Shown: positions 23,859 to 33,375 of the stretch, piece after piece
Layout of the letters: every line of letters begins with the position of its first letter
Position numbering within the stretch: position 1 is the first letter of the stretch
NCBI GenBank assembly: GCA_023138835.1
Contig: JAGLOP010000020.1
Span: forward strand, 1 to 35,405
DNA from: Arcobacteraceae bacterium
Lineage (GTDB): Bacteria > Campylobacterota > Campylobacteria > Campylobacterales > Arcobacteraceae
DNA: 35,405 nucleotides
Reading direction: 5' to 3'
Program-made: the position numbers and the translations under genes
The notes under the pieces: generated by a model
Databases searched by the model: none
The model's input: only the letters and a program-made list of their open reading frames with translations
Told to the model about the DNA's origin: nothing

Positions 23859-25478
23859 ATGAATTTAAATACTCAAAGATTAAAAGATATTACCGTTTTA
23901 TATTGTGAAGACGAAAAAGATTTACGAGATGTAACTGTTGGTATATTGCAAAATTTTACAAAAGCACAATTTATTGCCGAAGATGGTCAAGAGGGTTTAG
24001 AACTTTTTAAAAATCATCAAGATGAAATAGATTTAATTATTACTGATGTAAATATGCCGCATATGAGTGGTTTAGAGATGTCAAAAGAGATTAAAGAGAT
24101 TAATCCTGATATCCCTATTATAGTAGCAACAGCATTCCAAAATAGTGAATATTTATTAGAAGCTATTGATCTTGGTGTTGATAAATATGTATTAAAACCA
24201 GTTAATATCAAAAAGCTTATTGATACAATGTCACAATCTTTACTTTATCATGAATTAAGAGATTTATATCGTGATGTTTTAACTCATTTACCAAATAGGA
24301 ATGCTTTAATTAAAGCATTTGAAAGTGAAACAAACTCTCTTGTTGCTTTATTGGATATTGATAAATTCTCAGTGCTGAATGATTTGTACGGTGAGGAGAA
24401 CGGTGACCATATTCTTGTAAATTTTGCCAAAAAGCTGAAGTCGTATTTTATAAATGATTATAAAATATATCGTGTTGGTGCAGATAAATTTATGGTTTTA
24501 GCTAAACATGATGAAAAATCTCTTGACAATTTAAAACAATTATGTGAAGACTTTACGAAAGATATTGACCTGCATGGTCTACAAATAAATAATTATGATA
24601 TATCTCTTAGTGTTACTATAGGGATAGCTGCTTCTGATGACAAACATGCTTATGAATATGCACAAAGGGTTGTGCAAAAGGCTAGACAATCATTTGTTCA
24701 CCTTATGGTTTACGAAGAAAAATTATTTGAGCAAAAAGAAGATTTTGAAGAAAATTTACGATGGATTAAGAAATTAAAATTAGGTGCTTTTGATGGACAT
24801 TTTCAACCATTTTTTCAGCCAATAGTAGATTCTCAAACTAAAGAAGTCTATAAATATGAAGCACTGATTAGATATATTGAAGATGATGGTACAGAAGTAG
24901 CGCCATATAAATTTTTACCAATAGCAAAAAGGGCTAGACTTTTCCCTATGATTATTAAGATTATGCTTACTGGTGCACTTAAAGTAATTAAAGAAAAAAA
25001 CTTACGAATATCAGTTAATATATCATATGAAGATATTATAAATAAAGATACAAATGAATTTATTTTTACAATGCTTAAAGAAAACAAAGATGAAGCAAGC
25101 TTATTGGAGTTTGAACTATTGGAAAGTGAAGAGATAGAAGACTTTAGTATGGTTAAAGATTTCATAGATGAAGTAAGAAGTTATAATTGTAGAGTCGGTG
25201 TTGATGATTTCGGTGCAGGATACTCTAATTTTAATATGCTTGAAGCTTTAAACATAGATTTTGTCAAGATTGATGGATCTTTGATAAAAGATATCGACAG
25301 ATTACCTAAGCAGGCTCTTATCGTTGAAACTATTTCTGAATTTTGTACTAAATTGGGAATAAAAACAGTAGCGGAGTTTGTTAGTTCTGAAGAGATATCT
25401 TCAAAAGTTGAAAGTATAGGTATTACATATATGCAAGGATGGCATTTTGGAAAGGCTGTTTGTCAAAAAGAGTTATAA
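23859..25478 (+). CDS. REC-GGDEF-EAL response regulator, predicted c-di-GMP phosphodiesterase
   Basis: A 539-residue protein. A receiver domain (about 1-125) has acidic residues E17-D18, phospho-acceptor D63 (LIITDVNMPHM) and VLKPV lysine. A GGDEF domain (about 135-285) follows whose active site is degenerate: GADKF at 207-211 instead of GGDEF, so cyclase activity is not expected. An EAL domain (about 305-535) has YEALIRY (334-338), SVNIS, ELLESEE, VDDFGAGYSNF, VKIDGSLIK and QGWHFGKA, the residues needed for hydrolysis. It probably lowers c-di-GMP when phosphorylated or otherwise signalled. Its receiver domain resembles that of the REC-GGDEF protein at 7918-9213. It is convergent with flhA (12-base gap) and divergent from the ccoI operon. 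Confidence 0.94.
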   Translation: MNLNTQRLKDITVLYCEDEKDLRDVTVGILQNFTKAQFIAEDGQEGLELFKNHQDEIDLIITDVNMPHMSGLEMSKEIKEINPDIPIIVATAFQNSEYLLEAIDLGVDKYVLKPVNIKKLIDTMSQSLLYHELRDLYRDVLTHLPNRNALIKAFESETNSLVALLDIDKFSVLNDLYGEENGDHILVNFAKKLKSYFINDYKIYRVGADKFMVLAKHDEKSLDNLKQLCEDFTKDIDLHGLQINNYDISLSVTIGIAASDDKHAYEYAQRVVQKARQSFVHLMVYEEKLFEQKEDFEENLRWIKKLKLGAFDGHFQPFFQPIVDSQTKEVYKYEALIRYIEDDGTEVAPYKFLPIAKRARLFPMIIKIMLTGALKVIKEKNLRISVNISYEDIINKDTNEFIFTMLKENKDEASLLEFELLESEEIEDFSMVKDFIDEVRSYNCRVGVDDFGAGYSNFNMLEALNIDFVKIDGSLIKDIDRLPKQALIVETISEFCTKLGIKTVAEFVSSEEISSKVESIGITYMQGWHFGKAVCQKEL

Positions 25479-25490
25479 TCCTATGCCAAA

Positions 25491-27608
25491 TTAGAATTCC
25501 ACAGTACCTTCAATTGCAAATTCTGCTTTAGGGTCAAGTTCTGAGTGACTTAGTATCCCGATACTTAATCCAAATTTCTCAAATATTTCAGAAATTCGTT
25601 TTCTTAAACTTGGATCTACAACCATAGAAATCCCTGATATGCCTTTATCATCAAGTGATGTTATCAATTCTCTGGTTTTTGTTACTAGATTATTAATCTC
25701 TGAAATACTAAGCATTAAGTGACTCACTCCATGCTGTTCTTGTAATTTACCCATAAATTCTTGTTCTAACTCACCTTTAATAGTAATAATATGCAATATT
25801 CCATCACTACTTTTAAATTTATTTGTGATTAATCTAAATAATTTAGCTCGCACATGCTCAAGTAATATATCTGGAGCTTTTGTAACTTCTGAAATATCAG
25901 CAATTGATTCTACAATTGTGAGCATATCTATAATTGGAATTTTTTCATGAAGTAAATCTTTACAAACTTTTAATAATACCCCATAAGTAGTCACTTTCAT
26001 AGCTTCTTCAATAACTATAGGGAAATTCTCTTTTAATCTATCTATAACATTAACAATATCTTGTCTTGTAATTATATCTTCTGCATGTTTTTTAATAGTC
26101 TCAGAGATATGTGTAGATATAATAGTGGGTGCGTCAACGACAGTAAAACCTTTTTGTAAAGCTTCATCTTTTAAATCTTGATTTATCCAAGTGGCATCCA
26201 ATCCAAAAACAGGTTCTTTGACTTTTTTCCCGGATATTGCAGCACCACCTATCCCTCCCATAGCAAGTAATTGATTTAACTCAACATTTCCTCTTGATAT
26301 TGGGATTCTTTTTAAATATAAACAGTATTCATTTGTACCTAGTGTTGGTTCATCGGCAATTCTTATTTGTGGTATTACAAATCCAAGTTCACCTGCAATA
26401 GTATTTCTAATACCTTTGATTTTATCAAGTAATTCACTGTCCCCTCTAATTAATTGTAATAATCTGGCACCCAATTTTAATTCTAAAACTTCCAGCTTCA
26501 TAGTTCGCTCTAATGTTGTTTCCTCATTCTGAACAGTTGCTTTAGCTTTTTGTTCTTTAATCTTATCAATATCTGTTGGTGTTGGTTTACCTTTTTGTTT
26601 TGGTTGTTCTTTAAAAAATCTGGTGAAAGCATTATCTCTATCTTCTTCTATCATATAAATAATATAACCTGTCATAAAAAGCAATAATCCCATAGCTAAT
26701 AAAATACCTACAGGAAATCCCGGTATCATAGAAAATAAAAACAATCCTATACCAACCATCATTAAAGATCTGCTGTCTTTAGCTAATTGTCCTATTGAAG
26801 TACTGGCAAAATTACCTTCATCTGCATTTGAACGAGTTATCATAACAGCAGTTGCAGTTGATAGTATAAGAGCAGGTATTTGAGCAACAAGTCCATCACC
26901 AATAGTTAAAATAGTATAAATCTCTCCACTTTGAGCAGCTGTCATATCATGTTGAAACATACCTATTAACAATCCGCCAATAAGATTTACTATGGTAATA
27001 ATAATACCGGCAACAGCATCACCTTTTATAAACTTAGATGCCCCATCCATAGCTCCATAAAATGCAACTTCTCCCTGAAGCACTTTTCTTCGCTCTTGAG
27101 CTTGCTTATCATCTATAAATCCCGCATTCAAATCAGCATCTATAGCCATTTGCTTTCCTGGCAGTGCATCTAAACTAAATCTTGCAGTTACTTCAGCAAC
27201 CCTTGTAGCACCTTTGGTAACAACCATAAAATTAATAATTACCAATATAATAAATATGATAATACCTATAACCATATTACCGCCGACAACAAACTCCCCA
27301 AAAGCGGCTATAATATCACTAACCGCATCAGGTCCATTATGCCCCTCACTCAAAATAGATCTAGTAGTTGCAATATTTAATGATAGTCTAAATAATGCAA
27401 GTATTAAAAGTAATGTTGGAAAAGTTGTTAAATCTGACGGTTTTATAATATATAAAGAAACCAGTAAAATTAAAAGTGATAAGGTTAATGAAATAACTAA
27501 AAAGAAATCTAAAAAAGCTTTTGGTAACGGAATAATAATAATCCCAATGATTGCAACAAAAAGTGCAACCATTACCAAATCTTTTGAAAAAATCTTTTTT
27601 AAATTCAT
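25491..27608 (-). CDS. flhA: Flagellar export gate protein FlhA
   Basis: A 705-residue protein with about eight N-terminal transmembrane segments (residues 15-325). The FHIPEP signature LDALPGKQMAIDADLNAGFI is present, followed by a cytoplasmic C-terminal domain (from about 350) that docks chaperone-substrate complexes in type III export. Length and order are normal. In Campylobacterota FlhA is also needed for expression of later flagellar genes. It starts 13 bases after the flgL stop without a visible ribosome-binding site, suggesting coupling. Placing flhA directly after flgL and fliI differs from the enterobacterial order. Confidence 0.97.
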   Translation of the reverse strand: MNLKKIFSKDLVMVALFVAIIGIIIIPLPKAFLDFFLVISLTLSLLILLVSLYIIKPSDLTTFPTLLLILALFRLSLNIATTRSILSEGHNGPDAVSDIIAAFGEFVVGGNMVIGIIIFIILVIINFMVVTKGATRVAEVTARFSLDALPGKQMAIDADLNAGFIDDKQAQERRKVLQGEVAFYGAMDGASKFIKGDAVAGIIITIVNLIGGLLIGMFQHDMTAAQSGEIYTILTIGDGLVAQIPALILSTATAVMITRSNADEGNFASTSIGQLAKDSRSLMMVGIGLFLFSMIPGFPVGILLAMGLLLFMTGYIIYMIEEDRDNAFTRFFKEQPKQKGKPTPTDIDKIKEQKAKATVQNEETTLERTMKLEVLELKLGARLLQLIRGDSELLDKIKGIRNTIAGELGFVIPQIRIADEPTLGTNEYCLYLKRIPISRGNVELNQLLAMGGIGGAAISGKKVKEPVFGLDATWINQDLKDEALQKGFTVVDAPTIISTHISETIKKHAEDIITRQDIVNVIDRLKENFPIVIEEAMKVTTYGVLLKVCKDLLHEKIPIIDMLTIVESIADISEVTKAPDILLEHVRAKLFRLITNKFKSSDGILHIITIKGELEQEFMGKLQEQHGVSHLMLSISEINNLVTKTRELITSLDDKGISGISMVVDPSLRKRISEIFEKFGLSIGILSHSELDPKAEFAIEGTVEF

Positions 27609-27621
27609 ATATTATTTAAAT

Positions 27622-28809
27622 TTATTTAAGAAAATTCATCAATGACAATGAATACATTTTTGAAACTGTTGAATATAACGCTTGATATGTCATCTCTAAA
27701 GATTTTGACTCCATAGCAAGCTTTGATAAGTCTGCACCGCCAACCTCTTGCATTAAGATATTATAATGCACTGACTTAGTTTCAATTCGTTCTAATGCAA
27801 TATTAAAAATATTATTTCTTCCACCAAGTTCTGCATGTCCAATATTTGTTGCATCAAATTGTTGTGAAGTATTATCAAGTGAGGTTCTTAAAATAGCCTC
27901 CATCTCAGTACTTGTAACAGTTGTTGTTTTTTTGCCATAATCAGCAGAAGTAGCGTCTTGCTCAGTAGCATAACCTTGTAAAGCATTTATCATTATATTT
28001 AATTCGTCAAAAAAATTGTGTTTAGCTTCTAAAAACCTAGTCCCGGTAATTGCGCCTGCTGCAGTAGTATATGTTGTTTGTGTTCCAGATGTTGTAAGAG
28101 CTACTTCAACCGCAGGAACTTCTAATACACCATTTCTATCATACTGCTGAATTTTATCTTTTGCACTATTTAGTTTCCACTCATTTCCATTTTCATCAAT
28201 AATCCTCTCAGCTTCATTAAATGACAACTGCCCTCCATCACCTGCAGTAGAAGTATTATACATCAATACATCATAAGCGGTAACTCCTCTTTCACGATAA
28301 GTATTAGGCTCAACCGCAACTGACCTTAAAAATGCATCACCTCCAAAGTCAACTTTTCCATTTGCATCAAAATTGGCATCTTTTGTAAAAGTTTGTTTGG
28401 TAGTTTGAGAACCTGTAAATATATATTCTCCATCTACTGTTGTATTTGCTATGGAAAATAAATTTTCTCTAAGACCTTCTAGATTAGTAGCTATAGCTGT
28501 TTTTGCACTGTCATCCATACCGGCGTTTAAAGATTTTAACAAATCAACTTTTATTAAATCTATAGTTGTTTTTATTTCATCCATTGAACTGTCAGAAACT
28601 GCATTTTGAGCTGTAGTTTTATTAATCTGAATTTCCAAACCTTCATACACTCTTATATTATCTTCAATATCTAATAACTTAGAATACTTAACTACATCAT
28701 CACTACCATTTTCTAATGATTTACCTGTACTCATCTGGTATGAGATTCGTTCATTTTCCGCATTTAAGTTTGAAATACGGCTCATCATGTGACTAGTCAT
28801 ATCAATCAT
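27622..28809 (-). CDS. flgL: Flagellar hook-filament junction protein FlgL
   Basis: A 395-residue flagellin-superfamily protein. The N-terminal helix region (RISNLNAENERISYQMSTGK, then DDVVKYSKLLDIEDNIRVYE) and C-terminal helix region (KSLEMTYQALYSTVSKMYSL, then SLMNFLK) are the D0/D1 coiled parts. The motif GEYIFTGSQTTKQTF is typical of FlgL/HAP3. The middle (about 175-300) is a variable domain rich in Thr/Ala. It joins the hook to the filament. The GGGGGTG ribosome-binding site is strong. A 156-base gap separates it from fliI; a housekeeping-like -10 candidate is present and I see no clear sigma-54 GG/GC element there. Confidence 0.88.
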   Translation of the reverse strand: MIDMTSHMMSRISNLNAENERISYQMSTGKSLENGSDDVVKYSKLLDIEDNIRVYEGLEIQINKTTAQNAVSDSSMDEIKTTIDLIKVDLLKSLNAGMDDSAKTAIATNLEGLRENLFSIANTTVDGEYIFTGSQTTKQTFTKDANFDANGKVDFGGDAFLRSVAVEPNTYRERGVTAYDVLMYNTSTAGDGGQLSFNEAERIIDENGNEWKLNSAKDKIQQYDRNGVLEVPAVEVALTTSGTQTTYTTAAGAITGTRFLEAKHNFFDELNIMINALQGYATEQDATSADYGKKTTTVTSTEMEAILRTSLDNTSQQFDATNIGHAELGGRNNIFNIALERIETKSVHYNILMQEVGGADLSKLAMESKSLEMTYQALYSTVSKMYSLSLMNFLK

Positions 28810-28852
28810 TGAACACCCCCTATTTGTTACTATATATCTTTATTTTTTATAG

Positions 28853-28858
28853 ATAATA
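28853..28858 (-). promoter_or_regulatory. Possible -10 box before flgL
   Basis: TATTAT in the context GGATAGTATTATCT on the minus strand, 43 bases before the ATG. It would let flgL-flhA be transcribed separately from fliI. I see no match to sigma-54 or sigma-28 consensus elements in the gap. Confidence 0.35.
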
Positions 28859-28926
28859 CTATCCTTTTTATGATTAAAAAGCAATTATCCTATAAAATAA
28901 CATTTTTAATTATACATACACTAACT

Positions 28927-28969
28927 TTAATCTAACCTTAAAATTCATCATTTCTTAAAATTAGATTAA
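28927..28969. repeat. 9-bp inverted repeat at the fliI 3' end
   Basis: TTAATCTAA (28927-28935) and TTAGATTAA (28961-28969) with a 25-base interval that itself contains a direct repeat of CTTAAAA (28937-28943 and 28954-28960). There is no T tract, so it is not a typical terminator. It could be an operator, an RNA hairpin or chance in AT-rich sequence. Confidence 0.3.
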
Positions 28970-30273
28970 CTATTTGCCACTTCCATTAATGTATTTAGCG
29001 TGATTCCAAATTCTTGGAGTTGTTCAGTTTCTTGTGTTAAAAAACTTCTAATTTTATTTTTTTTAGATAAAGCCAGGTCTAATTCTCTATCCATACCCGG
29101 CTTATATGCTCCAACACGAATTAAAACTTCATTTTCTTTTATTAATGCTAATACTCTTTTTAATTTTAAAACACTATTGTACTGTTCTTTTGTAATAACT
29201 TTATCTATAACTCTTGAAGCACTTTGAAGTAAATCTATAGGCGGATAATACCCCTGCTCTGTCAGTTCTCTTGTTAAAACAATATGCCCATCCAAAATAG
29301 ACCTGCTTTGATCAGATATTGGATCACTCATATCATCTCCCTCTACAAGTACGGTAAAAAAAGCGGTAATAGTTCCTTTAGAATTTGAACCTGCTCTCTC
29401 CATTAATTGTGGTAAAAGTGCAAATACTGATGGTGGATAACCTCTGGAAGCGGGCGGCTCTCCGCTGCTTAAACCTATCTCTCTTTGAGCCATAGCAAAT
29501 CTTGTCACAGAATCCATCATAAGTAACACATCATGTCCGCGGTCCCTAAAGAATTCTGCAATTGCCATAGCCGTAAAAGCACCATATTTTCTCATCAATG
29601 CTGATTCATCACTTGTAGCTGTTACTATAATTGTATTTTCTAAATTATTTCCAAGATTATAGTGTATAAATTCAGGTATTTCACGACCTCTTTCCCCAAT
29701 TAAAGCAATAACTTTGATTTGCGCTTCACAACCTTTTACTATCATCCCCATCAATGTAGATTTTCCAACACCGCTTCCTGCGAATATCCCTACTTTTTGT
29801 CCTTTTCCACAAGTTAACATAGAATCAATTGCCTTAACTCCTGTTGAAAATTTTTGATCTATAATTCCACGTTCCAGTGGAGACAAAGACGGTTTGTTTA
29901 TTGGAGAATTTTCTTCTAAATTTTCAATTCTTCCTTTGTCATCTATAGGTTCTCCCAAAGCATTTACAACTCTTCCTAGTAAACCATAACCACAAGGTAC
30001 ACTTAACCCCTCTTTTTGTAGAAAAACTTTATCATGTATTCTAAAACCATCAATAAAAGAAAAAGGTATAATAGTAAAATCATCACTATGAATAGCAGCA
30101 ACCATACCAAGGACAGAATACAAATGCTCTTGGGATTCAATCTTAACAATATCACCAATAGCAACTTCTAAGCCGCTTGCTTTAATAGAAGTACTGCTAA
30201 TATTTACAATACGACCAAAGGGTACGAATAAATCCTTATCATCTAATTTATTTAATATATCATCCAAATTCAT
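28966..30273 (-). CDS. fliI: Flagellar export ATPase FliI
   Basis: A 435-residue F1-beta-like ATPase with Walker A AGSGVGKS, GERGREIPEF, Walker B VLLMMDSVTRFAMAQREIG and SGEPPASRGYPPSVF, the FliI/type III signature. It powers chaperone-substrate unloading at the flagellar export gate. The length is normal. It starts 27 bases after the TPR gene stop, with GAAAG before the ATG. No fliH is visible next to it in this window. Confidence 0.97.
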   Translation of the reverse strand: MNLDDILNKLDDKDLFVPFGRIVNISSTSIKASGLEVAIGDIVKIESQEHLYSVLGMVAAIHSDDFTIIPFSFIDGFRIHDKVFLQKEGLSVPCGYGLLGRVVNALGEPIDDKGRIENLEENSPINKPSLSPLERGIIDQKFSTGVKAIDSMLTCGKGQKVGIFAGSGVGKSTLMGMIVKGCEAQIKVIALIGERGREIPEFIHYNLGNNLENTIIVTATSDESALMRKYGAFTAMAIAEFFRDRGHDVLLMMDSVTRFAMAQREIGLSSGEPPASRGYPPSVFALLPQLMERAGSNSKGTITAFFTVLVEGDDMSDPISDQSRSILDGHIVLTRELTEQGYYPPIDLLQSASRVIDKVITKEQYNSVLKLKRVLALIKENEVLIRVGAYKPGMDRELDLALSKKNKIRSFLTQETEQLQEFGITLNTLMEVANS

Positions 30274-30300
30274 TAATTTAACACTTCTTTCTCAATACTT

Positions 30301-32295
30301 TTATAACCTGTCACACATTTTTTTATAAAAGTTATCTGCATCTTTTAAACTTTTACACTTTTGAATACTTTTTTTATATCTATTTTCTTTTCCTAAATAC
30401 TCGTATACCCTTGCCATCTCATAATATATATTAGCAAGATTATTATCACTTAATTTTCGAGTTTGTTTTATAACCATGTCAAGATAATTTAAAGCGGTCT
30501 CATAATCATCATCAAGCTTGGCTTCCTTTACTAACTCTAAATCTACAAATGGAGAATATACAAAAGCTTTCATATCCTGCTGCTTTTTATATAATTTATT
30601 TAAAATAATTTGTGCTTCATTTTCATCATTATTTTTTTGAAGATACAAGTAATATTGATAATAAAAATCTATTATTAGAGGGTTGTCTTCGTTAGCTTCT
30701 ATATATTCAGGATGCTTATTTGTATATCTAAAAAACTGCTCCATACTTGATGCATTATTTAATTTTCCATATACTAAAAATCGATATAAAAATTCTTCCT
30801 CTTTTATTTTTGAATCATTATTCATATCAATCTTTTGAATAAATTCATAAGCATCATCTATTTTATTTAATAATATGGCAACCTTTTCTAAAGATAAATA
30901 TAAACTTGCATCTTTATGTCTTTTAAAACTGCTTTTTGCCATATTGTAAGATCTTTCATCCGGAATTTCAGTCAAACAATCAAAAAGCTGTGTTCTACTG
31001 GTATTATTCTCAATTAAAACTTGTAATGCTTCATCTCTTACAAGATGTAGAACTTGTGATAATTCTATACATTTTTCATTTTCTAAATAAAATCTGATCA
31101 TATCTGCATTAATTATATCAAAAAGTTCATCAATATTTTTATATCCAAATCGTTGTGTAATTGTAGTAGCTATTTTTCGATAAATATGTTTTAATTTTCG
31201 TATCGATTCATAATCTTTTTGCTTATGAGAATTTAGTAATTCTTGTAAAAGTACCTTTTGCTCCATAACTTCAGATTCAGAATATTTAGTTAAAATTTTT
31301 GATGGTTCTAATTTTCCTTCTCTCATTAAAATTTCATCCATTGAAATTTTAACCTGACTGTAATATGGAGTCTTGTTTTTTTGTACCATTAAATCTTTAT
31401 ATAACTCTTTAGCCAATGTCATATAAAAGGTATTCCTTCCTGCAATTTTCATATATACATTTGCTAATCTAAACTTAAACTTATTTACACTCTCTTCTTC
31501 AACTGCATTATTTAAAAGCATTTTTAGAATATCTATAGCGAAATTAGGCATATTAGCATCAATTAATTTATCAACTTTTTTTAAAGCTAAAAAACTGTCA
31601 TTAGCATAATAGTTGATATTCTTTTTCAATACCTTTCCAGCTAGATCATAAGCTTTTTCATCTTCGCCTGCCAATATATAAGCATCATATAACTCATCTG
31701 CGACAACTGTTGCTACACTTAAATTCTTTGTCTTAACTAATATTTCGTATAAGACATCAATAGCTTTTTTATATTGCCGCTTATGAATTGCTATTTGTGA
31801 TAATGTAATCTTACCAAAGGATTTTGCGACTGGGTCATCAAATATCTTTGAAATAGAGTTAGCATAATATTTAGCTTCTTTTGGTTTATTAATATTTAAA
31901 TTTAGTACCACCAATAATTTATACGCATCTAGCAAATCTTCTCTTTGTATTTTAGAATTGTTAATTCCATTTTCTAATAATGCAATAGCTTCTTTTGAAA
32001 ATTTCGTACCACCTCGTTTATATAATATCTCTGAGTATAAAAGTATAATACCGGAATTTAATATTTTTAATTTATTTTTCTCTTTGAACTTGACCATTTG
32101 ATTATAAGCATTCTCAAGTTGACCTTCTCTTATAAGTCTTTTTATGGTCTGTAATTTGTGGTTTCCTGTTAATATTTCTTGTTTTTTAAACTCTGCAATT
32201 TGACTTTTATCCTCATTTATAAAACTATAATAAAAATCTTGTTTTGCATAGCTTGAGATAGTTATCATTAAAAATGTAAGTATTATATTTTTCAT
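30301..32295 (-). CDS. Exported TPR-repeat protein in flagellar operon, PflA-like candidate
   Basis: A 664-residue protein. The signal peptide MKNIILTFLMITISSYA is followed by helix-rich sequence with TPR-like repeats throughout (for example KAIDVLYEILVKTKNLSVAT near 180, and ETALNYLDMVIKQTRKLSDN, then NLANIYYEMARVYEYLGKEN near 610-650). It would be periplasmic. Campylobacter PflA, a periplasmic TPR scaffold of the flagellar motor disk, has a similar layout (about 790 residues); I suggest relatedness by architecture and context only. It lies between flhB and fliI with short gaps (11 and 27 bases), so it is almost certainly a flagellar gene. It could also be an unrelated motor or export accessory factor. 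Confidence 0.75.
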   Translation of the reverse strand: MKNIILTFLMITISSYAKQDFYYSFINEDKSQIAEFKKQEILTGNHKLQTIKRLIREGQLENAYNQMVKFKEKNKLKILNSGIILLYSEILYKRGGTKFSKEAIALLENGINNSKIQREDLLDAYKLLVVLNLNINKPKEAKYYANSISKIFDDPVAKSFGKITLSQIAIHKRQYKKAIDVLYEILVKTKNLSVATVVADELYDAYILAGEDEKAYDLAGKVLKKNINYYANDSFLALKKVDKLIDANMPNFAIDILKMLLNNAVEEESVNKFKFRLANVYMKIAGRNTFYMTLAKELYKDLMVQKNKTPYYSQVKISMDEILMREGKLEPSKILTKYSESEVMEQKVLLQELLNSHKQKDYESIRKLKHIYRKIATTITQRFGYKNIDELFDIINADMIRFYLENEKCIELSQVLHLVRDEALQVLIENNTSRTQLFDCLTEIPDERSYNMAKSSFKRHKDASLYLSLEKVAILLNKIDDAYEFIQKIDMNNDSKIKEEEFLYRFLVYGKLNNASSMEQFFRYTNKHPEYIEANEDNPLIIDFYYQYYLYLQKNNDENEAQIILNKLYKKQQDMKAFVYSPFVDLELVKEAKLDDDYETALNYLDMVIKQTRKLSDNNLANIYYEMARVYEYLGKENRYKKSIQKCKSLKDADNFYKKMCDRL

Positions 32296-32306
32296 AAATT
32301 TCCTAT

Positions 32307-33356
32307 TTATTGTTTTTTTAAATTATATATATAACTAAAAATATCTGCAATTGCCCGATAAAACTCTTCCGGTATCTCTTGACCTACTTCTATTTGATCA
32401 TGAAGGGCTCTTGCCATTGCAGGATTCTCTATTATCGGAATATCATTTTCTCTAGCAATATCCTTTATTTTTAATGCTATAAAATCAATACCTTTTGCTA
32501 TTACTTTTGGTGCAGATGCTGTGCCTTGTTCATATTTTAATGCTACTGCATAATGAGTAGGATTTGTAATAACAACATCCGCATCTTGAACATCACTCAT
32601 CATTCTTTGCATAGCCATTTTCATCTGAATACTTCTAATTCTACCTTTTATCTCTGGATTTCCATCCATTTGCTTATGTTCATCTTTAATCTCTTGTTTT
32701 GACATTTTTAAAGACTTAATATAATAATACTTTGTAAAATAAAAATCTATTATAGCAAAAATGATTATAATTAACAAAATAGCTGCTACAAAATATCCGG
32801 TTAATTTTATAATTTCATTAATTGAAGCACCAATTCCCATATCCATCATTGCCAAAATATCTTTTGCTACAAACAAAACAATAACATACATCACTATAAT
32901 AATAATAGTTAATTTTGCCATAAGTTTCAAAGCTTCTAATATTTTTTTCATACTAAAAACATTTTTTATTCCACTTATTGGATTAAGCTTGCTAAATTCC
33001 AACTTCAATGGAGTAAGTATAAAACCAAACTGCATTACATTAAAAGCAAAAGCCATTACAAGCACTAAAATAAAAAAAGGTGTTAAAGCAGAAAGCAAAG
33101 AGGTAATTACGGTATGTGTTATAGTAAAGTATATTGTACCGTCCATATCATGACCTATAAAACTAAAAATATATAACATCATTTTTTTTAATTCCATAAA
33201 CATTTGTTGTGAAAAAAACAATAAATATATTGAACAAAAGAATAATATAGCAGCACCCGGTACTTCAGAGGATTTACCTACATTTCCTTTTTCTCTTGCT
33301 TCTTCAATCTTTTTGGAGGTGGGTTCTTCAGTTTTTTCATCTTCATCATCTGCCAT
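32307..33356 (-). CDS. flhB: Flagellar export switch protein FlhB
   Basis: A 349-residue protein. The N-terminus DEKTEEPTSKKIEEAREKGN is the FlhB hallmark, followed by four transmembrane segments (about 30-50, 90-115, 140-165 and 185-210). The C-terminal domain has the self-cleavage site NPTH at 265-268 (VVITNPTHYAVALKY). FlhB switches export specificity from hook to filament proteins together with FliK, encoded upstream. AAGGAGGGG before the ATG is a strong ribosome-binding site. Confidence 0.97.
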   Translation of the reverse strand: MADDEDEKTEEPTSKKIEEAREKGNVGKSSEVPGAAILFFCSIYLLFFSQQMFMELKKMMLYIFSFIGHDMDGTIYFTITHTVITSLLSALTPFFILVLVMAFAFNVMQFGFILTPLKLEFSKLNPISGIKNVFSMKKILEALKLMAKLTIIIIVMYVIVLFVAKDILAMMDMGIGASINEIIKLTGYFVAAILLIIIIFAIIDFYFTKYYYIKSLKMSKQEIKDEHKQMDGNPEIKGRIRSIQMKMAMQRMMSDVQDADVVITNPTHYAVALKYEQGTASAPKVIAKGIDFIALKIKDIARENDIPIIENPAMARALHDQIEVGQEIPEEFYRAIADIFSYIYNLKKQ

Positions 33357-33375
33357 AATTTACCCCTCCTTTTTC

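Noticed and set aside
25479..25490. Possible terminator between the REC-GGDEF-EAL gene and flhA
   Set aside because: The convergent gap is only 12 bases and I see no hairpin there; transcripts probably run into each other's 3' ends or end elsewhere.
27214..27645. Open frame of 143 codons on the plus strand opposite flhA
   Set aside because: Antisense shadow of the conserved flhA membrane region; low-complexity Ile/Thr/Lys composition and no independent support.
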